A stretch of DNA of 64,000 bases from Inia geoffrensis (lineage: Eukaryota; Chordata; Mammalia; Artiodactyla; Iniidae). The translations under genes were made by a program, and so were the position numbers. The notes under the pieces were generated by a model that saw nothing but the letters and a program-made list of their open reading frames with translations, was not told the DNA's origin and ran no database searches. The stretch covers positions 41,140,408-41,204,407 of the forward strand of contig CM070904.1 of the NCBI GenBank assembly GCA_036417435.1. Direction: 5' to 3'. How positions within the stretch are numbered: the first letter of the stretch is position 1; every line of letters begins with the position of its first letter. Below are positions 40,098 to 49,879 of this stretch, one piece after another.

Positions 40098-42034
40098 AAA
40101 AAACCTGAACTCAATTCTAAAAATTTGTTTTGCCCATAGAACCCACCCTTCTCAGCCTTTACCTGAACATCTACAGGGCATGATAATCAACGCAGCTATT
40201 TTTCCCAAACGGCAAATTATTTGATCTGGGATTGCACCGTAAAGTAGAATACCTCTATGTGTGAGTGTTCACTGTGCGTGGTGTGTGTGTGTGTGTGTGT
40301 GCGCGCTTGTGCATGCCCTATGTAGGGAGAGGCGTTGATCCATGCTCTCTCTCAATGTGGCATAAAGTCAACCCTTTAATTTTTCCTATTGTCTTCAATC
40401 TTTATTTCCGGTCTCCTAAGATAACACTTGGACAAAACACACACATACACACATATTCATGTGTACATCCTAAGGGTAAACAATAATTATCAGAGTAAGT
40501 ACAGTGTAATTGGAATTAATTGACAGTGGTGGAAGAGACTTTTTCTTTTTCCTAAAGGCACAATTATTTATCTGGATTGTCCCCACCCAAATGAAGATAG
40601 ATTGCGTTAATATATTATTATACAGAACTGTTTTAATTATACTTTTTTTTTTCGTCTTAAGCTTCATTTCCCATACTCCTCACTGGGCTTTAACTACATT
40701 ATAAAGGGGCCACTTATACCATTCCTCTCTGTCGAATAGTAGCAACTCTCCTTTGACTTTATAAGCATGTCCTGGCAGGAAATAGGTGGCCCACTTATAT
40801 GGGGTAACTGGGGAAAATTCAATGAAGGAACTGTGTACAAAGGAGTGGACAGGGTTAATGTAAACTGACAGTACCTGGCTAGGGGCAGTTGGGAGCCTGA
40901 AAGTTGATACAGGTAGGAGCAGTTAGAAGAACTCAGAGAAAGTAGCTTCAGGAGAGCACCACTCTGTAGGAGCTGTGGCTTTGTGAGTTGATTCGGAGGA
41001 TGAAATCTGGAGGAATAAATACCCTGATATCTCTCCCTCTCTCCCTCTCTCTCCCTCTCTCTCCCTCTCTCTCTCTCCCTCTCTCTTTCTCCTTCTCCCT
41101 CCTTTTATCAACTTTTTTTTCCTTCCACTGTGTGCCCCAAATCACTTAGGGCCAAAGCCAACCAGAAGCCAATGCACAAGGTGGCCACTAATAACATACC
41201 TTCTATAGTCAGATCTCTTGGTACAAAGCAGGTTAAAGAAGAGCCAAAAAAAATGGAGTAGATGGAAAAGACCCCATACATCTCCTTAACTCAGTTCAGG
41301 ATCATGAAATATAAAAGTGTGTTGGTCTCCCCTTTTCATAATCTCTTAAAGTGGTAGAAATGAATTTAAAAAGCCCCAGTTCCTTGTCAAAAACAAAAGG
41401 AGAGGGCCACCAGTGGGTGAGAGATCTAAACTCATTTATGAAAGATTCAGTGGACAAAGACTGAAGAGCAGAGAAACTGGCGATGCAGCACAGGAGGCCA
41501 GGACCTAACTTAGCAGGAAGTGGGTGGCAATAGACGAGGAAGCTCATCTATCCAGCAAGACTCTTTAGAACCCTGGTGGCTGATCTGATGGAGGACGGGA
41601 ATGAGGTGTGGGATGGAAAAAAATACAGGTTATTTAAAGCCTTTAAATAACTGGGAGAGGTATAAAAATAGTGATACAATTATAAAAAATTGAAAGATGG
41701 TGCAGAGTAAATACTCATCAGTTATAGCAGAAAATCAATAGATGATGTCTAAAGTTAATAAAATGAGAAGTGATGACATGAGCATATTATTTATAGATTT
41801 GGAGGTAACCACAGAACAACTAAATACAGAAAGAGTTCAGAGTGTTCTGGGATGAGGAGGACAGGGAAGGGGTTATAGGTCAGTTGCTTCTCACTATAGT
41901 AAGTCTTTTTGTGCTACAATTTTTTAGAAACCATGTGAATATATAATATTAATGAAAGCTCCTTTTTTGTCCTTTTGTTTTGCTCTGCTTAACGTACTGG
42001 CTTTCTAGAAATTTTCTTCTTTATATGGTTATGT
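40098..42034. other. THSD7B intron with simple repeats
   Basis: Contains a (TG)n microsatellite at about 40280-40306 and a CT-rich tandem array (units of ctctctcc) at about 41032-41098. The open frames at 40265-40486, 40923-41145 and 41302-41547 are products of these repeats or have no recognised domain. Confidence 0.5.
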
Positions 42035-42044
42035 CCATTATCTG

Positions 42045-42389
42045 CCTTTTTTTTTTTTTTTTTTGGTATAAATCTCCTAGGTTCTTTTTTTAATTAATTT
42101 ATTTTTATTTATTTTTGGCTGCATTGGGTCTTTGTTGCTGTGCGCAGGCTTTCTCTATCTGTGGCGAGCAGGGGCTACTCTTCGTTGCGGTGCGTGGGCT
42201 TCTCATTGCGGTGGCTTCTCTTGTCGTGAAGCTTCTCATTGCGGTGGCTTCTCTTGTCTAGGCGCACGGACTTCAGTAGTTGTGGCTCGCGGGTTTAGTT
42301 GCTGCTTGACATGTGAGATCTCCCCAGACCAGTGATCGAACCTGTGTCCCCTAGGCGGATTCTTAACCACTGTGCCACCAGGGAAGTCC
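42045..42389 (-). mobile_element. Long CHR SINE with 28-bp internal duplication
   Basis: The minus-strand copy shows a T-run then 'ggctgcattgggtctttgtt' at left and 'ccactgtgccaccagggaag' at right. A 10-bp TSD, ccattatctg, occurs at 42035-42044 and 42390-42399. A 28-bp segment starting 'gcttctcattgcggtggctt' occurs twice, at 42198-42225 and 42231-42258, separated by 5 bp. Confidence 0.9.
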
Positions 42390-42510
42390 CCATTATCTGT
42401 CTTAAACCTAAAATTTTTTTCAGTTTTCTCCTATGCTTCCCCTTCTCTCCATTCTTTATAATCCTCTCTGTGCTTCTCCCCAAGCCCCTAGAAGCACTGG
42501 CCCACACGCC

Positions 42511-42511
<1 letters not shown>

Positions 42512-42557
<46 letters not shown>

Positions 42558-42560
42558 CAC
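42512..42560. repeat. (AC)n microsatellite
   Basis: About 24 AC units with one interruption (gc) near 42551. It lies within L2-like sequence. Confidence 0.95.
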
Positions 42561-42564
42561 ATCT

Positions 42565-43300
42565 TCCTCCTGAATGCAATTATGTGTCTTTCTCTGTAAA
42601 GTCCATGCACCCTTATATCTTAGTGCCTTTTCTCAAATTGTTCCCTTGACCTGAAATGGCTTCAGGCTTTAAAATTTTTTTTTCTTTTTTTAATTGAAAT
42701 ATGGTTGTGTTAATATCTGCTGTACAGCAATGTGATTTGGTTGTACATATATATACATTCTTTTTTTTAATATATTCTTTTCCATTATGGTTTATCACAG
42801 AATACTGAATATAGTTCCCTATGCTATACAGTAGGACCTTGTTTATCCATTCTATTATAAGAGCTTACATCCGCTAATCCCAAACTCCCAATCCTTCCCT
42901 CCCCCTAGTCCCCGCTTCGTAACCACAAGTCTGTTCTCTATGTCTGTGAGTCTGTTTCTGCTTCATAAAAGTTCATTTGTGTCATATTTTATATTCCACA
43001 TAAAGTGATATCATGCGGTATTCGTCTTTCTCTTTCTGAAAAAAAAATTTTTTTCTACTTAGCCCTCAAGTGCCAGAATAAAATCTCCCTTCTCCAAGGA
43101 GCTGCCTTAGATTTCCAGAGTTAAAATGATTACATTTTCTTCTATACTCTCCTGACCGTGTCCACTGTCTGAAGCTTTTTACTCTACAACATCTCATATC
43201 TAGCTGCGTATCTATCTGCCCCCCTCTTCTTTCTGTTTAATTGTAAGTTCAAGAATTTGTATCTGCGTATCAAGTGCAATATCTTACACATGGTAATTGT
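42565..43300 (+). repeat. L2 LINE fragment split by an L1
   Basis: L2-like sequence ('ttctcaaattgttcccttga' at about 42632) is interrupted at about 42671 by an L1. It resumes at about 43055 ('tctcccttctccaaggagct') and ends 'taattgtaagttcaagaatt' and onward. The split is consistent with L1 inserting into an older L2. Confidence 0.5.
42671..43050 (-). mobile_element. 5'-truncated L1 (3' UTR only)
   Basis: Minus-strand L1 3' UTR with 'ctgctgtacagcaatgtgat', 'ccattatggtttatcacaga' and 'ccctatgctatacagtagga'. It starts with a T-rich tract and ends 'tctttctctttctgaaaaaa'. A possible TSD, aaaattttttt, occurs near 42671 and near 43042. Confidence 0.85.
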
Positions 43301-44064
43301 AATAGCTGCTAAACAGCATCATTGATTTTGGTAGTTGCTGTTGACTAGAAGGCATCTACAGTTTATGAAATGAATGCCCTCCCATGTTAAAGTGAACATC
43401 AGCTGTCGTTTTATCGAGGCGCCTGTTACCACTTCTGCAGCTCAGCAGAATCACCAGCAAGACATATGTCTATGTTTCGCTCTGTCATAATTTTAGTGCC
43501 TCTTCTCTAAATTCCAGTTATACCCATATTATCTCAGGTTATGAGGAATAAGAAATCAAATAAACTAATACCTATAAATAAATATGCTACTAATGTATTA
43601 ATTTTAATAAGAGTATTTGCAGAGTAAAAAGTAGCCTAAAGAAGGAAGTGTCCCCCCTGAGGGAGTGAATCGCTAATAGTAAAATATTAGCCCCCTGAGC
43701 TGTTGTTTTGAGATTAAAGAGCATTTCTGGAGTTTCTCAGATTATGCCATAGAACTTTTATGCCAAATGTAATATAGATTCTGATTAATTTAAAATATAT
43801 TAAGACAGTGGGAAACAGTCTTCGCATATTAGAACATATAGATTTGAAATTACAATTATTAAGTGTGACGTGTCTTCCTCATAGAAGTAAGATTGTGTAT
43901 TAATCCCTGGTCTTTGCTTGTTATTCTCATTTCCCAAGTAGTCTTTCCACAGGTTCTTATTTCTTCGATTTTTTTTTTTTCTTTTTTCAATTGCTCCCTA
44001 ACCCTGGACTTTTTTCTGCATCCACATAAAAGGGCACTATAATTTTATTTTTTCTTTACTTCAG
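43301..44064. other. THSD7B intron upstream of second exon
   Basis: Unique intron with a pyrimidine-rich end (44040-44064) acting as the splice acceptor tract of the exon at 44065. Nothing else was recognised. Confidence 0.5.
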
Positions 44065-44194
44065 GAAATGCCACAATAAAACAGTCTCGATACAGGATTA
44101 TCATCCAAGAAGCAGCCAATGGAGGCCAAGAATGCCCAGATACCTTATTTGAAGAGCGAGAGTGTGAAGATGTGTCGTTGTGCCCCATATATCG
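44065..44194 (+). CDS. THSD7B: THSD7B internal coding exon (second in window)
   Basis: This 130-nt exon follows a pyrimidine-rich acceptor ('tttactt cag', ending 44064) and ends at a 'gtaatt' donor at 44195. It encodes 42 full codons plus split codons at both ends and contains SRYRIIIQEAANGGQECPD and, at its end, ECEDVSLCP. This is the body and C-terminal cysteines of the TSP1 repeat begun in the exon at 1577. The SRYR segment is the arginine strand typical of TSP1 folds. Its first two bases complete the Gly codon split across the 42.4 kb intron, and its final 'cg' pairs with the first G of the next exon to give Arg. It has no stops or frameshifts. Assignment to THSD7B rather than THSD7A rests on remembered residues; a protein alignment would settle it. 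Confidence 0.92.
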
Positions 44195-44985
44195 GTAATT
44201 AATTACCTTTTAAAATAACCATTAGACCTTAGAATAAGTCATGACCTATTTCCTTTCATATAATATATGATTATTATATGAAATACTTGTAGTGAGAAAT
44301 ACAAAGAGGTAGTAACATTGTTTATCTTTAGATATCTCACTGTTTTTCCCCTCTTATCTGGAATAGATTTTGAAAGAGTAAAGAATATCAAAGTCTAATT
44401 AACAGGAAAAAAAAAAAAAAAGAAACAATCATGTTTTGATTGTAAATGAGCTGCTGGAGCTCCGCCACCCAGACAATCAATTTTCAGGGTCAGGATCCAG
44501 AGAGATTCAGGAGGAGGTCCTTACTTGCAAACACACACACACACTCACAACTTACCTCATGCTATTGTTCTCATCCTAAAGCCTTTAATCAAGACCTAAG
44601 AACAAAGGTGTACTTCTATAATAATTGTGTATTTTAGTTCAAACATGGTTCTGGTTCGCAATTTTTGTCATGTACACACTTTAAGAAATCTTAGAAAGAA
44701 GTTTAACCTATGGAGAAATTTTTGTTTTTAGAAAAGAAAATGAGTACCTTTTAAACTCCATATGTTACCTATATGTGCCCCTTTGGCAAGTTGGTGATTA
44801 CTATTTATAAAAACAATACCTGAGGTTTGTGTGTTTAGTCATAAACTTCCATTCTTTTAACATTGGATTGAAACACTGCTTTAAAGTAGTGTTTCAATCA
44901 CTGTTGAGTTTTACTTATTTGTGAAAACAAGACCATGGTCTTAAAAATTGTGCTGTTATCAGCACACTTAAAAATGCCTTTAGTG
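44195..44985. other. THSD7B intron
   Basis: Starts with the 'gtaatt' donor. It contains a short A-run at 44407-44421 and no recognisable repeats or genes. Confidence 0.45.
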
Positions 44986-45204
44986 AGCTTCCCTGGTGAC
45001 ACAGTGGTTGAGAGTCCACCTGCCGATTCAGGGGACACGGGTTCGTGCCCCGGTCTGGGAGGATCCCACATGTCGCGGAGCGGCTGGGCCCGTGAGCCAT
45101 GGCCGCTGAGCCTGTGCGTCCGGAGTCTGTGCTCTGCAACGGGATAGGTCACAACAGTGAGAGGCCCGCTTACCGCAAAAACAAACAAACAAACAAACAA
45201 AAAA
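44986..45204 (+). mobile_element. Short cetacean CHR SINE
   Basis: 'gcttccctggtgacacagtg' to 'gaggcccgcttaccgc', ending in a (CAAA)n tail at 45177-45204. No clear TSD was found by eye. It is more diverged (for example gattcagggg) than the copy at 45830. Confidence 0.9.
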
Positions 45205-45815
45205 CACTGGAACAAGCCCAGACTACCAGTTTTTGCTCATCATCCACAGGGCCATTGTAGGAACACTGTCAATATCCCTCCTTTTGTGCCACGTATAAAT
45301 ATGGAGACTTCTGAGCTCAGCAAGAAAACCTCTCAGGGAAGGTAGCCAATTGAAAAAATTAGCCAAATCAAATATTTTTAGACATTTTATGAGCCCAGTG
45401 CTATTATAATCAGAGAAAATCCTGGAAACTGTTAGTGGGCTCTCCTTCCTATCGCCCACTGTCTTTACTCTCGTGTTACACTTCAATTTAGTCACTCATG
45501 TTTGAACTAGTTTCCATCAGTGACCTCCTGCCATTTTCCCCAGAAATCAGTTCCACTGTACATGGATGGGGTGATTGTATCATGTCTCCTGATGCGTCGT
45601 CTAACATGTGTCCAAGTTACCAGCGTGAGTCTATGCCCTTTAGTCAAACATCCTTGAATTTTGAGCAATATGTTTCAAATTTAGATTTTGCTTTCCCTTC
45701 ATTGGTTTGTTAGGGAGGCAAGTTAATGTAGACCTTTATCATTTTCTTCTGATTCTTCTTTTTCTAATTCCATTAAGGTGAGACATTCTCACATTTACCA
45801 AATTAAAACAGAATC
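45205..45815. other. THSD7B intron, unique sequence
   Basis: No recognised repeat or gene. The frames at 45223-45495 and 45498-45713 show no domains or splice context. Confidence 0.4.
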
Positions 45816-45829
45816 AAAATGCCTATAGA

Positions 45830-46037
45830 GGGCTTCCCTGGTGGCGCAGTGGTTGTGAGTCCGCCTGCCGATGCAGGGGACATGGGTTCGTGCCCCGGTC
45901 CGGGAAGATCCCACACACCGTGGAGCGGCTGGGCCCGTGAGCCATGGCCGCTGAGCCTGCGCGTCCGGAGCCTGTGCTCCGCGACAGGAGAGGCCACAAC
46001 AGTGAGAGGCCCGTGTACCGCAAAAAAAAAAAAAAAA
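45830..46037 (+). mobile_element. Short cetacean CHR SINE, young
   Basis: A near-consensus copy ('gggcttccctggtggcgcag' to 'gcccgtgtaccgc' plus about 20 A). It has a perfect 14-bp TSD, aaaatgcctataga, at 45816-45829 and 46038-46051. Confidence 0.95.
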
Positions 46038-46098
46038 AAAATGCCTATAGAAATTTTTCTGTAAGTTTGAGCATTTCCCACCATGTTAAGTTAGTAAG

Positions 46099-46540
46099 TG
46101 TCGGAGAGGGGAAATTTCCCCCTCTACGTTTCTTGAGTTCTTGTGGCTGGCCTAATAATACAATTGACATGAGACAGATTAGCAGGAGAAAATGAAACAA
46201 ATTTTAATTCATATGCATGGAGGTCCCATAGAAATTGTACCTTAGAAGTGGCCAAAGCAGGCAACTTTTATACTTTTTAGACAGAGCAACGATAAATCTG
46301 TGAAGAATTGACAGGACGAAGAAACGTAGGTTTTGGGTGCTCAATCTTGACGTGAAAGAGTTTGGGCTTGGGGTAGTACGTTTAAATAGTAACAGGTTTG
46401 TTTCTATAGCCCGGAATTCCCTGTCCCTGGTGACCTGGGTGTCCTTCCACCTCCAGATGTAGGGAGGGCACCTTTCACAGGAGAGATCTATTTCCTGCTT
46501 TCAGGGAGACAGAAGGGAGGGTCAGAGTGTCCTTCTTGCA
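46099..46540 (-). mobile_element. Solo ERV LTR (class I type)
   Basis: A 442-bp segment that in sense begins TGCAAGAAGG and ends CCGACA, the TG...CA termini of an LTR. In sense order it has a U3 region, a TATA-like TATAAAAG near 46270, an ATTAAA signal near 46205, and a pyrimidine-rich end 'ttttctcctgctaatctgtc' typical of gamma-type LTRs. No internal retroviral sequence adjoins it, so it is a solo LTR left by recombination. Flanking 4-bp repeats are not convincing. Confidence 0.7.
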
Positions 46541-47454
46541 TTAACCATTTTTAAAGTAACTTTAATTTAAAATAATCAATATGCAATTGAGGCACATTTT
46601 GGAGTGGCCGACAGTATAAGCAAAAGGGAAGACAGCATGGGCGATGTGCCCCTGTATAGAATTGGCAGTGGGGTGTCCCCAGGAGTCTGTGGCTGAGCAT
46701 TGAGGGCTTTAGGACTGACAGCTGGCCTGCCCTGACCAGTGCGATCTCAGACATGTCACTTAACATCTCTGAGCCCAGGCTTATCCTTCTAAAACTAAGA
46801 GTCTAGCAAGAGAGTCCTGGACATGTCTTCCTTTTACTTAGCATGCTAAGCTAGATTGAATCCCTTGGTCTCACTTTAGAAAGTCTTTTGTGAACTTGAG
46901 AGATCTGAGTGAATGACATGTCCTAGTTGAAAAGCTAAATTAAACCCCCTACCATTTCAGTTTCTGTTTTGGAACTATGCTTAATGCGTCTATGCATCTA
47001 CAAAGTAAATTTTTACTACTTAAAGTAATAGGTGATTTCTTTAAATGTGACAGGTTTTTCTGTTTACCTGTTTCCTGATTTCTCCCTAGCTCTTCAGTTA
47101 TTCTCATTATGGAGGCCACTTGAATGAGTTCAATGATATGTATTTTTTACTTTTATATTTTAACGCACTTTGCTTGATTCTGAAAGACGGTCTGTTATCT
47201 CTCCCTTAACACCACCACTGCCTCACTTACCTCCAATTGTTCAAGACACCTGAGACTCACCTAGTCTAAATGGGGGAGAGGTGGTGGTGAGTGCAGAGAT
47301 TAAAGCCGGGCTATGTTAAGTGATCTCCACACGCTATATGAATCTATGTTCACATGACTAAGAGAATCCTTTGAAGTGACTTTTCCTGAGCAAAGAGAGT
47401 CTGCTCCATGTTCTGATATACATTATTTTTTCTTTTGCTGAGACTTCTTTTTTA
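46541..47454. other. THSD7B intron with MIR remnant
   Basis: A MIR-like stretch lies at about 46690-46800 ('cagacatgtcacttaacatc'). The remainder is unique intron. Confidence 0.45.
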
Positions 47455-47755
47455 TTGTGGTAAAATCACATAATATAAAACTTACCATGTGAAACTTTTT
47501 TTTTTTGCTAAATTCACTTTTTTTTAAATTGAAGTATAGTTGATTTACAATGTTTTGCCAATCCATAATGGAAAAGAATATTAAAAAAAAGAATGTGTAT
47601 ATGTGTAAAACTGAGTCACTTCGCTCTTCAGCAGAGATTGCCATCTTAAATATTTTTAAGTACACAATGTAGTAGCGTTAATTGCATGCACGTTGATGTG
47701 CAACAGGTCTCTGAATTGTTTCATCTTGCAAAACTGATCAGTAATATTTTTACTT
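47450..47755 (-). repeat. Old L1 (L1M-like) 3' fragment, interrupted
   Basis: 'tattgtggtaaaatcacata' and 'taaaacttaccat' at left, then 'tatttttaagtacacaatgt' and 'cacgttgatgtgcaacaggt' at right, follow the order of an old mammalian L1 3' end. The two halves are separated by the younger inverted L1 piece at about 47497-47640. Confidence 0.6.
47497..47640. mobile_element. Twin-primed (inverted) short L1
   Basis: The left part (about 47497-47558) is a minus-strand L1 3' terminus: a T-run, then 'attgaagtatagttgattta'. The right part (about 47559-47638) is the adjoining 3' UTR segment in the opposite orientation ('ccataatggaaaagaatatt' to 'actgagtcacttcgctcttc'). This inverted structure is the known outcome of twin priming. 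It is inserted in an older L1. Confidence 0.75.
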
Positions 47756-48621
47756 CATGTTTCTGTTTCATTTTTTGAAGTAGCATCTGTTGTCAGAGGT
47801 ATTGGCCCATGTGGAAAAGGGTAAAAACATGCCCGGTGAAGGAGGACAATCTGTGGTTACATTTAGAGTTTGGGTTTTTTGGAATATTCTGAAGACACAG
47901 GTTTAAGGGCTTAAATCATAGTCTGTCCTGTGGGTCATAAAAGTAGAGTTTTGTTCACCTTAAAAGAAACACACACTGGAAAGCCAGAAGGATTCCTTAG
48001 ATACTGTTTCCTCTGTGGAGAAGAAATATTGGTAATTCCTCAGAGACAGATCCATTCCTCTTCCCTGAGAGGAACGATCACATAAGGTAAGTCCCCATGG
48101 GCCCCCACCTCCCTTTTACTCTATAACCTATTGTGACATTTGAGCTACGCCAAAGTCCTGGGAAACACCTTGTGAAAAATTTGAAGCAGCAGATCAAGTG
48201 TGAAAGCTTGCACCCAAAATTTTCAGGTGTTCAAACCTTGGTTCTCTAATGCTCTAATGGGACATAGGGATTTTCTGTCTTTTATTTTCTTTCACTGTTT
48301 TTCTTTAAACAATTTTTAGTTTGTAAAGAGCTCAGCCTTCTTGATTTGTTCTATGCTTCTAATGCTTTTTATGGCCACTTAGTGTGCAAAACGTCCACAT
48401 TTTAAAAAGTGGAATGATTGCATTAACCATGGATCTGGGGCAGAGGGACTGTTACCATCCCTAGTGTGTGCCAGAGCTCCCTTTTATGACATTGGTTTCA
48501 AATCCATTTTTATTGAATTACTACCTTTATGTTTCTGGATTTCAAATTCACCTATTTCAAATATTTCTTTTGTATGTTTGTCATGGTGAAATTTCTAGTC
48601 TGCTATTCTTTGTCATCGCAG
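47756..48621. other. THSD7B intron upstream of third exon
   Basis: Unique intron ending in the acceptor at 48621. No repeat or gene is supported. Confidence 0.45.
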
Positions 48622-48725
48622 GTGGAGGCCACAGAAATGGAGCCCCTGTATCTTAGTGCCAGAGTCTGTCAGGCAGGGAATAATGGGCACCAGTGAAACC
48701 TGCGGAAAGGGGGTGCAAACAAGAG
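48622..48725 (+). CDS. THSD7B: THSD7B internal coding exon (third in window)
   Basis: This 104-nt exon lies between an acceptor ending at 48621 ('tcatcgcag') and a consensus donor (ag|gtaag, intron from 48726). It encodes 34 full codons, beginning WRPQKWSPCILVPESV and ending CGKGVQTR. This is the opening of the next TSP1 repeat: W-x-x-C at the start, then a C-G-x-G turn followed by an arginine. Its first base completes the Arg codon split from the preceding exon, and it leaves in phase 1. No further THSD7B exon was found between here and 64000, so the following intron is at least 15 kb long. Confidence 0.9.
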
Positions 48726-49356
48726 GTAAGGGAATTTTAAGACAGTTTCTCTATTCAAATGTAATTCAAAATTATATTGCTCTTATAAACTGCTGCCTAT
48801 TTTTATATTTGAATAAGTTGTGATCTTACTGGATTGGATTATTTATATTTATTACTGTTTGAGTTTGAGTTTGGCATTAGTTAATGCTGATATTTTAACC
48901 ATAGCTAGCTAGTGCACCTAAGGACTAATGCAATGTAAGCAAATATCTGTTCTCAGCCATTAGCATACGCCAGTGCTGGTGGTCCAAATGCATGTTGGAT
49001 ATTAGTCAAGGAATGAAGGATGTGTCAAGATTAGACCCAATAGTACATATTGTACTTTTTAGGTGCTCATTAAATATTTGTTGAATGAATTAACTAATCA
49101 AAATAATCATGACTTAAACCTGGTTGTTATACACATACTTAGAGTATGTTTTATATGTAATATACATAGAAAGGAACCATTAAAATTTCTGGAAGATGCT
49201 GTGAATAGGCTTCTGGATCTGAGTAAAAGTGCCTTTTATCATCAATGTCTACAAGGTGTGGCATTTTGAAATCTCTGAAAACCACTCAGAAACTCATCAG
49301 ATTGCTCACTGTTTTGTTTCATTCATAATCTAGATGCCAATGATTTGAGGTTTGAT
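48726..49356. other. THSD7B intron downstream of third exon
   Basis: Begins with the 'gtaagg' donor. An L2-like end, 'gtgctcattaaatatttgtt' followed by 'gaatgaatta', lies near 49060-49090. The frame at 49063-49269 is not supported as a gene. Confidence 0.45.
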
Positions 49357-49374
49357 AAGAAGTGCTTTATTCTT

Positions 49375-49482
49375 TTTTTTTCATTTTATTTATTCTTATT
49401 TTTAATTAGTAAAAGTTTATTGTGCATACACCAAAAAGACAGTTTGCAACCAGGGAGCGCTCAGACCAAAGTGCAGAATGAG
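49375..49482 (-). pseudogene. Short processed mRNA 3' end (parent unknown)
   Basis: A 108-bp insertion flanked by a perfect 18-bp direct repeat, aagaagtgctttattctt, at 49357-49374 and 49483-49500. Read on the minus strand it is non-repetitive sequence carrying an AATAAA ('atgcacaataaacttttact'), followed by further A-rich sequence and a terminal A-run. In sense the nick site reads TT|AAGA. These are the marks of an L1-mobilised, heavily 5'-truncated mRNA copy. I do not recognise the parent transcript. Confidence 0.75.
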
Positions 49483-49500
49483 AAGAAGTGCTTTATTCTT

Positions 49501-49875
49501 AAAAACCTGACCACTCTGTTACTAAAGGGATGTTATGTAGCAAAATCAGACCTTGTAGGACCAACTGCATATCGCTGGTCTCAGAATTCAACTAAAAGGC
49601 ATATTGAGAATTGTTTTTCTTCCTGTTGGATAGGTTATTGTATTAATCAGGATCAATCATCCCAGCTAGCACAGTAACTCCCTTCTTTGTTGATTCACAG
49701 GGATAAGAAGCCCAGTGTGGGTGGGTGGCAGTTTTAACTTTTAGTTCAATGGAATCATTGCTGTGTTTTTAGTGGAAGCATTCCTCCCTTTGGAACTAAG
49801 GGCTTATAGGGTAGCGGAGCATAAGATTGCAGAGGAAAAGAAAGCAAAAATTTTACTAGTGGATCACTGTGGGTA
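49501..49875. other. THSD7B intron, possibly start of ERVL remnant
   Basis: No confident feature. The last part may belong to the ERVL-type element that is clear from about 49880. Confidence 0.4.
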
Positions 49876-49879
49876 ATAA

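Noticed and set aside
42512..42560. Regular short repeats considered as a CRISPR-like array
   Set aside because: It is a simple (AC)n microsatellite with no spacers. The other repeated tracts (40280, 17747, 41032) are also simple repeats, and the organism is a mammal.
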